64,000 nucleotides of DNA from JBIICS01 sp044238735 (GTDB taxonomy: Bacteria; Bacteroidota; Bacteroidia; UBA4408), in contig JBIICS010000002.1 of NCBI GenBank assembly GCA_044238735.1, forward strand, positions 1 to 64,000, read 5' to 3'. A program made the translations under genes and the position numbers. The notes under the pieces are model-generated. The model ran no database searches. It was not told the DNA's origin and saw only the letters and a list, made by a program, of their open reading frames with translations. Shown one piece after another: positions 34,498 through 43,724 of the stretch. How positions within the stretch are numbered: the stretch's first letter is position 1; each line of letters starts with the position of its first letter.

Positions 34498-36408
34498 TTA
34501 GTAATGAAAAGTCCAATTAATCCCAATTCTGATGGCTCTGTCGTGCATGGGTAAATTGGTTAATGTAAAATAATTATTACCAATTAAACCGGCGTTTAAA
34601 TGCTCCACCTTAAAAAACAGTTTAAAAGTGGAAACTTTAAAATTTAAGAAAAAGTCTAAATATGGGTAATTGTTTATAACGCCATTCGATAAAAAATAAT
34701 TTGCCAGAACCGGGTTATAAGCCAATCCTTCAGTGCCGGATAAATACCTTAAATCAAACCCAATTTGTCCTAATGTTGATTTTTTAAAAACCCTATTCTC
34801 CAAATAAAGGCTGTTAAACGTAATTATACGGGGTATTCTTAGCGCATCAAAGGAGGTGGCATTATAAATAAAATTGACATTTAAATGAAATTTGTTAATT
34901 GAAAAATGTTTAATAACATGAATCGATAGTAAGTCTTGTGTTTTTGATAATTGTTTGGGTTTTGAGGCAAAATCAAAATAAATGAAATTATCAAATAAAC
35001 GATAGGCTATCTTAGCTTCTAATCTTAATTGACGGTTTCGATAACCGGTTTCTATATTTGTTAGATTAATGTTTACAAAACTATCCGAACTAAATATAAG
35101 TGCATTGGCAAAATAGTTAGTTTGAAAGTAATCGGGCCTTCGAGAAGATAAGTTGGCGTTTAAAAAAACCGAACCAGAAGTGCCAACATTGCTTAATACA
35201 TTATCCAAATTAACTATTCGATCGCCCTGATTATAACCTGAAATAATGTATTGAGCATTTAACAGTGTTTTAACTCTGCCCGAGTCTGGTGAATAACAAA
35301 GGTTTAGATCGATTAATGAGTTATAGTCGCTTTTTCCTCCGGTATACTTCGATTTCAGTTTGCCAGTTCCGTTAATTTCAGAGCGACTGTAGTTTAAGGC
35401 ATCAAACCATTCTAAACCGCTCTTTACAGACCATCGTAGCTTTCGCTTAGCACCATTTGTGTTAAATTCATTTGTTTCGAAGCCAACATAGGTATTCAAT
35501 ATATTAGATACGGTTGAATCATTAGTGTATAAACTATCATAGTTTAGAGTGTTATAAAATGTTTTATCATTCAGGGGGTCAAAATATTTTTTGGCAGAGC
35601 GCGTAATTTTACCTTCCATAAATATTCGTGCTGTATAGGTTTCTGTTTTATTAATGGTATCGCTTCGAGTTGTTTTCCAAAGATTAAAGTAGGGTTTAAA
35701 GTAAGCCCCATAAAGCCATCTGTTGTTTTGGGCTCCGGTATTATTTACGTTAAGCAACGATTTATTTCCAAACCCAATGGTTTCAAACGATGAGTCGGGA
35801 ACAATTCCCCAATTTTCATAGGCTACAAGTTTGTTATAAGTAACATTACTTAAGTATGCAAATCTATTGCTCTTACTTTGTCCGCTCGAAAAAAAAACTA
35901 CATTATTGTAAGAACTATTTTGCCTGGCAAAGAAACCATCACTTTTAACTCTGTTGTAAACAAAACCTATGTTAACAAGCGGATTCAAGTTTTGTGTATG
36001 GGTTATCTTTATTACTTGCTCTTTCTTAGATCCCTGAACATAATCAACAGAAGTAAAAGGTTTACGTGTGTTATAATACGTAACTTCATCCGGGTTTATA
36101 AAATAAATTCCAAATACAGATTTCTCTGTTCTAAATCCCAGTTTATATTCACTTGAAGGTAAAATGCTACGAACAGCTAAGCCTATATTTCCAGCAAATG
36201 TGTTTGTTATGGAGTTTTTAAAAGCGGGTTGATAAATTTGAATGTTGTTTATTCCGGTATCCCGAGCATTCCATTTATTAATACTAAAACTAAAAAAAGG
36301 TTTATCTAATGAAGAATAGGTAAAAACGGTATCTCCTCCCTCAAGCCCCCATAGATTAGAGCTGCTAAGCACACATACTAAAAAAAACAGGAATGTAATA
36401 TTTTTCAT
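34498..36408 (-). CDS. putative porin (DUF4289/PF14121-like)
   Basis: 636 residues from the ATG at 36408, chosen over 36429 because it opens the signal peptide MKNITFLFFLVCVLSSSNLWG. The mature protein is strand-rich with a YYNTRKPFTSVDYVQGSKKEQ segment and an HTQNLNPLVNIGFVYNRVKS segment, which I associate with the Bacteroidota putative-porin family, and it ends GINWTFHY like an outer-membrane barrel. Likely an outer-membrane channel; solute unknown. A TATCTTTG element (complement of 36418-36425) sits 9 bases before the ATG. Divergent from the DUF3352-like gene. Confidence 0.72.
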   Translation of the reverse strand: MKNITFLFFLVCVLSSSNLWGLEGGDTVFTYSSLDKPFFSFSINKWNARDTGINNIQIYQPAFKNSITNTFAGNIGLAVRSILPSSEYKLGFRTEKSVFGIYFINPDEVTYYNTRKPFTSVDYVQGSKKEQVIKITHTQNLNPLVNIGFVYNRVKSDGFFARQNSSYNNVVFFSSGQSKSNRFAYLSNVTYNKLVAYENWGIVPDSSFETIGFGNKSLLNVNNTGAQNNRWLYGAYFKPYFNLWKTTRSDTINKTETYTARIFMEGKITRSAKKYFDPLNDKTFYNTLNYDSLYTNDSTVSNILNTYVGFETNEFNTNGAKRKLRWSVKSGLEWFDALNYSRSEINGTGKLKSKYTGGKSDYNSLIDLNLCYSPDSGRVKTLLNAQYIISGYNQGDRIVNLDNVLSNVGTSGSVFLNANLSSRRPDYFQTNYFANALIFSSDSFVNINLTNIETGYRNRQLRLEAKIAYRLFDNFIYFDFASKPKQLSKTQDLLSIHVIKHFSINKFHLNVNFIYNATSFDALRIPRIITFNSLYLENRVFKKSTLGQIGFDLRYLSGTEGLAYNPVLANYFLSNGVINNYPYLDFFLNFKVSTFKLFFKVEHLNAGLIGNNYFTLTNLPMHDRAIRIGINWTFHY

Positions 36409-36417
36409 AAGGGCCCT

Positions 36418-36425
36418 CAAAGATA
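36418..36425 (-). promoter_or_regulatory. -7 element TATCTTTG before the putative porin
   Basis: Exact TAnnTTTG, 9 bases from the chosen ATG, overlapping the longer alternative start at 36429 and so arguing against it. Confidence 0.45.
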
Positions 36426-36540
36426 CCATAAATCTTAACTTCTTGAACGATAATAAGCAACTCTAAATTGCAGTTGAGTTCCAACAATGAAGTGTTCATA
36501 ATTGTGGAGTTTGGCCTACCCCTCGTCCTGATGCGCTGTT

Positions 36541-36548
36541 TAAATTTG
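36541..36548 (+). promoter_or_regulatory. -7 element TAAATTTG, 6 bases before ATG 36555
   Basis: Exact TAnnTTTG. It lies inside the longer reading frame that starts at 36468, so it supports the start at 36555 and a nearly leaderless mRNA. Confidence 0.45.
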
Positions 36549-36554
36549 CTATGT

Positions 36555-39389
36555 ATGTTGCGTCGTATACTCTTTACATTTTTAGTAGTTATTTTTATCT
36601 CAGCAGGAATTTTTGGCTATCTCTATTATCAGAAGTTAAAAGTTCCTACTGCAGCTGCAATTAATGCAATTCCTACAAATGCATCATTGCTCATTCAAAT
36701 TAAAAAAGCAAACAGGGTTTGGCAGTCGCTTAAAGACAATAATTTAATTTGGAAAGATTTGATCGCAACACCATACTTTACCCAAATAAACGACTATTCA
36801 ACATGGCTGGATAGTTTAATAAACGAGCACAGTGGGCTAGAGGATGCATTGGAAAATAGTTCACTTTTCATTTCTTATCACGAGGCCGATAGTTTAAACT
36901 CGGGCTTTCTATTTAGCGTGAGCACTCCTCCTGATGTAGAAGAGAAATATCTCGATGAGATTGTTAAAACTAGTGTAGGTCCATCCAATTATTTTTCTCA
37001 GCGAGTAAGTGGGGGCACCATAATTTATGAAACTAAGAATAAAATCAACAATAAAGTATTTTCTTATGCAATAAAAAAAGGGGTTTTTGTAGCCAGCTTT
37101 AATCCTAAGATTATCGAATTAGCGATTGAACAATTAAATGCAACCACTTCTTTATTAAATAATGTAGACTTTGATCGGGTATACAAAACCATTAATACCG
37201 AATCAGAAATAAACCTCATTTATAATTATAAACTAACATTTAAATCTATAACTCCATTTTTAAATGACTCTGCTTCTGTGCGGTTCAGTCACCTCAACAA
37301 TTTTGCAGAATGGTCTGCCCTTGATTTAAAATCAAAAGCAAACAGTATCAACTTAAATGGTCTTTCAGTATGTAATGAAAAAAGTAATAATTTCCTTCAG
37401 TTATTTAGCGACCAATTGCCCAAGAAATTTGGTGCCCATCATGTAATGCCGGTAAATACTGCATCCTTTCTTTTATATAATTTCAGCAATTTTAGAACAT
37501 ATATAAATGGTTATAACGATTACCTAAAGAAGAATCAGATTGCGCAGAAAAACGCTTCAGGATTTGATGCAAATCCATATCTGCAACAGGTTTTGGGTAA
37601 TGAATTGGCAGCTTTTGTTACCGAAAAAAATAGTGATGCCATTGATGATAATGAAAATGCTTTTTTAATTATTAAACCTTTTGCTCTAAATTCAGCTATT
37701 GCGGTTCTGGATAAAATTTCTGAAAAGGCAAATTTTAAGGTTAATAAAAGCGCCGAGGAAACAAGTGTAAAGTCAGATAATAACGAAGTAGAAACGCTTG
37801 TTAATACAGAGGAATCATCAAATGATGAGAATATACGGGAAAACGATTCTTTAAAATTAGCCGAAGTGAAAGAAAAGAGTATTGAAGTAAGAAAGATTAA
37901 CTTAAAAGGTAATTGGGAGGCTTTGTTGGGAGAAGATTTTGGACTGGTTACCGAAAACTATTTTGCTGTTATTGGCGAATATGTGTTGTTTGGTAACTCT
38001 GCTAATTCGATAAATGAAGTTATAAAATCGTATCAAAATAAAAACACTTTAGCCAATAGCGAAAATTACAAGGTTTTTACAGAAAGCTTAAGCGACAATG
38101 CATCTATTTTTATCTATTCAAATGTCCCTCGATCCGAGTTTCTTTATAATTCCAGGTTAGGTGTTCATACGCTTAAATTACTGGAGCCTTATCGAGACTT
38201 ATTGCAAAAATTTGAGGGAGTTGGCATCCAGTTTTCTGCTAATAAAGGATTATTTTATACCAATATATTTATTAAACACAATCCGGTTTATAAAAAAGAA
38301 ACCAATTCCCTTTGGGAGGTTAGTTTGGATGCTCCTGTTGCTATTAAACCAAAAGTTGTAAATAATCATATTAATCAATCTAAAGAAATTATAGTGCAAG
38401 ATACAGATGGAACTTTATATTTAATAGATAATAAAGGTCAGATCTTATGGAAGAATAAATTAGAGGAAATTATTTTATCAGAAATAATTCAGATAGATAA
38501 ATTTAAGAACAATAAGTTGCAGTATGTTTTTAATACTCGAAACTATATTTATTTGATAGATCGTAACGGCGATTTCTGTGAGGGCTTTCCCGTTAAACTT
38601 AAATACCCGGCCACCAATGCAATTTCAGTATTCGATTATGAAAAAACACGCGATTACCGTTTTATGATTGCCTGTGATAATAGAAGGGTTTATAATTACG
38701 ATGCAAATGGCGAAAACGTTATGGGATGGGAATTTACATTAATGAAAAACCAGGTAATTCATCCTGTTCAACACTTTATAATCGACGGAAAAGACTATAT
38801 AATTGCAATAGATAAATCGGGTGAAATACGTTTGGTAGATCGAAAGGGTAAATCAATAATAGAATTCAATCAAAAAGTTCCGGTTGCTCAAAACGCTGAA
38901 ATATTTATTGATAAAGGTAAAGAGCTTAGTTCGTCATATTTAATTGCATCCGATTCTCTGGGTCGTGTTCTAAAATTCAGATTTAACGATCGCTTGGATA
39001 TCATCGAAATAAAAGGTGCCGGTAAAAATCATTTCTTCGATTATAAGGATATTAATGATGATGATAAGCGAGATTACATTTTTGCAGATGGTAATGAGCT
39101 ATATGTTTATGATCAGGATCAGAACGAGATGTTAAATTTTAAAGCTAAATCTTCTATAACCGCTAAGCCACAGTTCTATCTGTTTCCTAACGGAGAAAGT
39201 AAAATTGGAATAGTCTCTAGCAAAGCAAACCAAATTTATCTGGTTAACAATAAAGGACAGTTGGAAAGAGGTTTCCCAAAATACGGTAGCACATCCTTTT
39301 CTATTAGTGATATTAATAACGATCGTGTATTTAATATTGTGGTAGGAAGCGCCGATAAAAGCGTATATACTTATTCAATTGACGAATAG
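36555..39389 (+). CDS. membrane-anchored DUF3352-like protein with C-terminal beta-propeller
   Basis: 944 residues from ATG 36555, which gives MLRRILFTFLVVIFISAGIFGYLYY, a single N-terminal membrane anchor; the open frame reaches back to 36468 but those residues look non-coding. Residues about 35-600 resemble DUF3352-type periplasmic domains (IPTNASLLIQIKKANRVWQ). A low-complexity Glu/Asn/Ser linker lies near 405-450. The last about 320 residues are propeller-like blades with repeated DxxGxxLWxxKL and DRxGxFxEGFPVKL patterns (PQQ or FG-GAP type). Likely faces the periplasm. Function unknown. Confidence 0.65.
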   Translation: MLRRILFTFLVVIFISAGIFGYLYYQKLKVPTAAAINAIPTNASLLIQIKKANRVWQSLKDNNLIWKDLIATPYFTQINDYSTWLDSLINEHSGLEDALENSSLFISYHEADSLNSGFLFSVSTPPDVEEKYLDEIVKTSVGPSNYFSQRVSGGTIIYETKNKINNKVFSYAIKKGVFVASFNPKIIELAIEQLNATTSLLNNVDFDRVYKTINTESEINLIYNYKLTFKSITPFLNDSASVRFSHLNNFAEWSALDLKSKANSINLNGLSVCNEKSNNFLQLFSDQLPKKFGAHHVMPVNTASFLLYNFSNFRTYINGYNDYLKKNQIAQKNASGFDANPYLQQVLGNELAAFVTEKNSDAIDDNENAFLIIKPFALNSAIAVLDKISEKANFKVNKSAEETSVKSDNNEVETLVNTEESSNDENIRENDSLKLAEVKEKSIEVRKINLKGNWEALLGEDFGLVTENYFAVIGEYVLFGNSANSINEVIKSYQNKNTLANSENYKVFTESLSDNASIFIYSNVPRSEFLYNSRLGVHTLKLLEPYRDLLQKFEGVGIQFSANKGLFYTNIFIKHNPVYKKETNSLWEVSLDAPVAIKPKVVNNHINQSKEIIVQDTDGTLYLIDNKGQILWKNKLEEIILSEIIQIDKFKNNKLQYVFNTRNYIYLIDRNGDFCEGFPVKLKYPATNAISVFDYEKTRDYRFMIACDNRRVYNYDANGENVMGWEFTLMKNQVIHPVQHFIIDGKDYIIAIDKSGEIRLVDRKGKSIIEFNQKVPVAQNAEIFIDKGKELSSSYLIASDSLGRVLKFRFNDRLDIIEIKGAGKNHFFDYKDINDDDKRDYIFADGNELYVYDQDQNEMLNFKAKSSITAKPQFYLFPNGESKIGIVSSKANQIYLVNNKGQLERGFPKYGSTSFSISDINNDRVFNIVVGSADKSVYTYSIDE

Positions 39390-39441
39390 AAGCTCCCACC
39401 AATCAATTCGAAAATTCAAAAAATAAGTTAAAATTTAATAT

Positions 39442-39449
39442 TACTTTTG
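39442..39449 (+). promoter_or_regulatory. -7 element TACTTTTG upstream of the 39476 lipoprotein gene
   Basis: Exact TAnnTTTG 26 bases before the ATG in the 86-base gap after the DUF3352-like gene. Confidence 0.4.
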
Positions 39450-39475
39450 CGTTTTAATTTTTAAACAAAAATCAG

Positions 39476-41152
39476 ATGAGGGTTAATTCTTATTTTAAAA
39501 CAGTTACCGCTATAATATTAATGGGAGTTCTTTTTATCCAAGCCTGTGTTAAGGAGGAGTATGATTTCTCAAAGGTTTCGGTGCGTGATTGGGATCCAAA
39601 GCTTGCAATTCCTCTGGTTAATTCTAATCTTACTATAAACGATATATTACTGAATGCAGACAAGCAGGGAGCTATATCGGTAGGTTCAGATGGTTTTTGT
39701 ACCCTAATTTATCGGGGTAATTTATTTTCCGATGAGGCCGGAAGATTTTTAAATATTCCCAATCAAAATTTATCGCCTTTAAGTTATAATTTTACAAATA
39801 CTTTGCCGGTAGGTACCTTTAATGCAGGTTCTAACGGTAGCAATTATGGTCCTTACACTCAAAATGGAAGTTATACGTTAACTTCTTCCTATGCCATAGA
39901 TTCATTGTATTTAAAACCGGGTACAAAATTCAGATTGGCATACAACAATACGTTGCCCGCAGATTTAAATATTACATTAACCGTTAACTCACTTAAAGAT
40001 CAAAATACAACCTCAACCTTTTCTAAAGCTATATCTATTCCTGCCAATACCAACTCTTTTGTTGAATATGATTTAGGGGGGTATATACTTAACCTAAATG
40101 ACGGATTTGGTAATAGAAATATCTTAAATCTTAATTATTCACTTACTATGACCAAAAAGGGAAATGCGAGCGGCAGTGAAAGTATTTCCTTAACGCCTTC
40201 CATTAATAATATTAAGTTTTCGACCTTTATTGGTTCAATCGGAAATCTGGCAAATGCCATTTCGCCCTATCAGGATACAATTTCCATTTCTATATTTAGA
40301 GATGCATCAACGCTCGGTGGAGGTACTTTTACAATAGTAGATCCCTCGGTTGAGGCTAAAATTACCAGCTACCTCGGTTGTAATGTTAAACTTTCTTTTG
40401 ATAGATTAGATGCCTTTACTCCTGATGCTAATAACAATAATACCAATAGTAATGTGCTTACTGGAACGTCTTCTACTCAAAATATAAATATAAATGGGGC
40501 CACTAGCTTCACTGTGCCTGGATTCTCCGATTTAATAATAAATAAAAATAATACGCCAAACGTAGTTCCTTTTATTAACTCTCAACCTAAAAATGTTATT
40601 TATAAAGTGAATGCAATAACAAACCCTGGCGTAACCGGCTATGTTCGTAATTTCTTTACCGATACCAGTAAGTTTAAAGTAGATTTTGACATTATAATGC
40701 CCATGTGGGGAACCGCTTCTAACTTTGCTTTGCTGGACACAACTCCTGTTGATCTGGGTGATTTAAGTCAAATTAATAGCATAACCCTTAGAACCTATTT
40801 TAATAATGAGTTCCCTGTTGATATGGCAGTAGAAATGGTTTTTGTAGATTCCTTGTTCAAACCTGTTTTTACTTTTATTCCTGCCGGTACAACTGTTATA
40901 AAGGGTTCTAGCGTAGATGCTGTAAGCGGAAAGTTGATTTCGAGTACAGAACTTCGTAATGATTATATAATCGATCGTACCGGAATTCAGAATCTGAAAA
41001 ATGTAAAAAAACTGATTATAAAAGCTAAAGTAAGTACAAGTAAAGATGCCGGTGGAAATCAGCCAAACGTTAAGTTTTATAATTTTTATAAACTTAATGC
41101 GCGCGTTGGTTTGCAAGTTCAACCTATTCTTAATTTCAGTACCGGTCAATAA
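39476..41152 (+). CDS. hypothetical outer-envelope lipoprotein
   Basis: 558 residues. Lipoprotein signal with box FIQAC and Cys24, then a beta-rich, Asn/Ser/Thr-rich region. No catalytic motif seen. It starts KEEYDFSKVSVRDWDPKLAIPLVNSNLTI, a pattern I have seen in other Bacteroidota lipoproteins of unknown role. Nineteen bases separate its stop from the DUF5723/OmpA gene, so the pair is likely one transcript and the two proteins may work together in the outer membrane. Confidence 0.68.
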   Translation: MRVNSYFKTVTAIILMGVLFIQACVKEEYDFSKVSVRDWDPKLAIPLVNSNLTINDILLNADKQGAISVGSDGFCTLIYRGNLFSDEAGRFLNIPNQNLSPLSYNFTNTLPVGTFNAGSNGSNYGPYTQNGSYTLTSSYAIDSLYLKPGTKFRLAYNNTLPADLNITLTVNSLKDQNTTSTFSKAISIPANTNSFVEYDLGGYILNLNDGFGNRNILNLNYSLTMTKKGNASGSESISLTPSINNIKFSTFIGSIGNLANAISPYQDTISISIFRDASTLGGGTFTIVDPSVEAKITSYLGCNVKLSFDRLDAFTPDANNNNTNSNVLTGTSSTQNININGATSFTVPGFSDLIINKNNTPNVVPFINSQPKNVIYKVNAITNPGVTGYVRNFFTDTSKFKVDFDIIMPMWGTASNFALLDTTPVDLGDLSQINSITLRTYFNNEFPVDMAVEMVFVDSLFKPVFTFIPAGTTVIKGSSVDAVSGKLISSTELRNDYIIDRTGIQNLKNVKKLIIKAKVSTSKDAGGNQPNVKFYNFYKLNARVGLQVQPILNFSTGQ

Positions 41153-41171
41153 TTTTCTACAGAGTTTTATT

Positions 41172-43625
41172 ATGAAAAAAATAGTAAGTATTTTATTTCT
41201 TCTTGTTGCCTTTAATGCCCTTGCACAAGACAATTATACCTTGTATAATATGCGAATGGTTCCGCAAAGCCATTACCTAAACCCCTCTTTTATGCCTCAA
41301 CAAAAGGTATATGTTGGGATTAGTCCAATTAACATACCCATTATTCCAATTTTACCAATACCCGTTGCTTCCTCTATATACTTTTCTAAAGGAAATTCAG
41401 GGCCACGATTAATCGATTTCCTTTTAAAAGATGGTGATACTACTGTAATTAATTTAGATAATGCAATTAAACGCGCTGCAAAAACAAATTATTTAAATCT
41501 TAATACTTCTATCGATATCCTCTCTTTTGGATTTAAAGTAAAAAAGAATTATTTCACATTTAACGCTACTAACAAAATATTTACCTCATTCAGATACCCT
41601 AAAGATATTTTAACATTACTAAATGAAGGTAATGGTGGCGCTAACATAGGTAAAGAACTTAATTTTAATTTTGGCCTGAATGCTAACATTTACAATGAAA
41701 TTGCTCTCGGGTATATGCGGGAATTATTGGAAGAGAAATTGTGGGTAGGAGGTAAAATTAAGCTTTATCAGGGTATTGCTAATGTTCAAACAAAAAGAAG
41801 TGATTTTAAACTTTTAACCGGTGACACCGCATATGAATGGAATGTAGATGCGGATGCTCAAATAAATTTAGCAGGTGCTCCAGCCAGTATTGCGGATTCT
41901 AATATTACCGATGACTTTGTGTCTCAAGCAAGTTCTTTTGGAAATATGGGGTTGGGTATCGACTTAGGGGCTACCTACAAAGTAAATGATAAAATTACAG
42001 CAAGTGCATCAATCATCGATTTGGGTTTCATAAACTATAAAAATTATGTAGCAAACTATAATTTTAAAGGCTCTTTTAGATTTAGTGGAGTTGATGTAAT
42101 GAAATTTATTGGAAAAGATTCAACAGATACTACTCAAATAGGAGAGGCTATCATAGACTCCATACAAAATTCATTTAATGGTACTACTACATCAAACTCA
42201 TATAAACAATGGATGCCTGCCCAAATATACATCCAGGGTACCTATAAAATAAACGACTACTTTACTGCTGGTGGTTTGTTGCATACTCAGTTTTATAATA
42301 ACAGACCTCATTTGGGGGGGTCATTATCCATGACTACACAAATAAAAAAATGGTTAAATGCAAGTGTGGCCTATAACATGTATAATCGTTCTTTTGGTAA
42401 CTTGGGTTTAGGTCTTGGTTTTAACGTTTGGTTTATGCAAACGTATATTATGGCCGATAACGTTTTGGCATTTATGTCTTACAGTAGATTTGGGACAAGC
42501 GATGGGGGGGCTTATAGCGGATATAGCGTTCCTACCGGATTCAGGAATATTAATTTTAGAGTGGGTTGCAATTGGACATTTGGACGTAAACCCAGAGATA
42601 AAGATAAAGACGGAATTTTGGATAAGGCTGATAAATGCCCTGATGTTAAAGGTTTGGTAGAATTAAATGGTTGTCCGGATAAAGACGGAGATAAAGTTGC
42701 CGATGCCGAGGATAGATGTCCGGATGTAGCTGGTAAAACTGAATTGAGTGGCTGCCCAGATCAGGATAACGATGGTGTAACCGATTTAGAAGACGCATGC
42801 CCTTCAGAGGCAGGACTTAAAGAAACAAAGGGTTGTCCGGATAAAGACGGTGATGGAATCAAAGACGCTGAAGATGAATGCCCAGGAGAGGCCGGTATGG
42901 CCGAACTTAAGGGTTGTCCGGATAAAGATGAAGATGGAATAGCGGATAAAAATGATCAGTGCCCTGATATAAAGGGTACCGAAGCGTTTTCAGGATGTCC
43001 GGATACTGATAATGACGGCATTTCAGACGATAAAGACTTATGCCCCGAAATAGCAGGTCCAAAAGATAATAAGGGTTGTCCTTACAAGGATACTGATAAG
43101 GATGGAGTATTAGATAAAGACGATAAGTGTATGGATCAGCCTGGTCCTGCCGAAAATAAAGGCTGTCCGTTAGGCGATGCAGATGGAGATGGCGTTACAG
43201 ATAATAAAGATCAATGCCCAAATACAGCAGGCCCGGCTGATAATAATGGTTGTCCGCGAATTGAAAAAGTAGAGCAAGAAAAGTTGAACACAATATTTGC
43301 TAACATTGAGTTTGAAACAGCAATGGACGTTCTAAAAGAATCTTGTTTTGATGAACTTAATGAACTCGCCACTTTATTAAATAAAAAACCGGAATGGAGA
43401 TTGGTAATTGAGGGGCATACAGATAATGTGGGTAATCCTAAATCCAATCTTACTTTATCGCAAAAGCGCTCCGAATCAATAGTTAAGTATCTGGTTAATA
43501 AAGGTATAGATATTAAGCGGTTAATTCCAAAAGGTTATGGCGATAAAAAACCGATAGCTACAAATAAAACCGAAGAGGGCAGAACCCGAAACCGAAGGGT
43601 AGAAATGAAAGTAATGTTTGAATAG
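41172..43625 (+). CDS. DUF5723-type barrel fused to TSP3 repeats and OmpA domain
   Basis: 817 residues from ATG 41172 (signal peptide MKKIVSILFLLVAFNALAQ); longer forms from 41046 would lose the signal. Residues about 20-470 are a DUF5723-like outer-membrane domain opening NYTLYNMRMVPQSHYLNPSF. Residues about 475-695 hold eight Ca-binding thrombospondin type 3 repeats (DKDGDGIKDAEDECP type). Residues about 700-817 are an OmpA C-terminal peptidoglycan-binding domain (IEGHTDNVGNPKSNLTLSQK ... GRTRNRRVEM). Anchors the outer membrane to peptidoglycan. Ends in a strong terminator. Confidence 0.88.
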   Translation: MKKIVSILFLLVAFNALAQDNYTLYNMRMVPQSHYLNPSFMPQQKVYVGISPINIPIIPILPIPVASSIYFSKGNSGPRLIDFLLKDGDTTVINLDNAIKRAAKTNYLNLNTSIDILSFGFKVKKNYFTFNATNKIFTSFRYPKDILTLLNEGNGGANIGKELNFNFGLNANIYNEIALGYMRELLEEKLWVGGKIKLYQGIANVQTKRSDFKLLTGDTAYEWNVDADAQINLAGAPASIADSNITDDFVSQASSFGNMGLGIDLGATYKVNDKITASASIIDLGFINYKNYVANYNFKGSFRFSGVDVMKFIGKDSTDTTQIGEAIIDSIQNSFNGTTTSNSYKQWMPAQIYIQGTYKINDYFTAGGLLHTQFYNNRPHLGGSLSMTTQIKKWLNASVAYNMYNRSFGNLGLGLGFNVWFMQTYIMADNVLAFMSYSRFGTSDGGAYSGYSVPTGFRNINFRVGCNWTFGRKPRDKDKDGILDKADKCPDVKGLVELNGCPDKDGDKVADAEDRCPDVAGKTELSGCPDQDNDGVTDLEDACPSEAGLKETKGCPDKDGDGIKDAEDECPGEAGMAELKGCPDKDEDGIADKNDQCPDIKGTEAFSGCPDTDNDGISDDKDLCPEIAGPKDNKGCPYKDTDKDGVLDKDDKCMDQPGPAENKGCPLGDADGDGVTDNKDQCPNTAGPADNNGCPRIEKVEQEKLNTIFANIEFETAMDVLKESCFDELNELATLLNKKPEWRLVIEGHTDNVGNPKSNLTLSQKRSESIVKYLVNKGIDIKRLIPKGYGDKKPIATNKTEEGRTRNRRVEMKVMFE

Positions 43626-43648
43626 ACTTACTAATTTTAATAAACAAA

Positions 43649-43677
43649 AACGTCCAATTTAACGATTGGGCGTTTTT
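43649..43677 (+). terminator. rho-independent terminator after the OmpA-family gene
   Basis: Stem AACGTCCAAT/ATTGGGCGTT (10 bp with one G-T pair), 6-base loop, T run. Lies 24 bases after the stop. Confidence 0.85.
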
Positions 43678-43694
43678 GTTTGTATATTTTATGT

Positions 43695-43702
43695 TAAATT
43701 TG
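43695..43702 (+). promoter_or_regulatory. -7 element TAAATTTG upstream of the MopE-repeat protein gene
   Basis: Exact TAnnTTTG 22 bases before the ATG; TTG at 43676-43678 lies 16 bases upstream of it and overlaps the preceding terminator's T run. Confidence 0.5.
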
Positions 43703-43724
43703 CGATAACTATAAAACTATAAAG

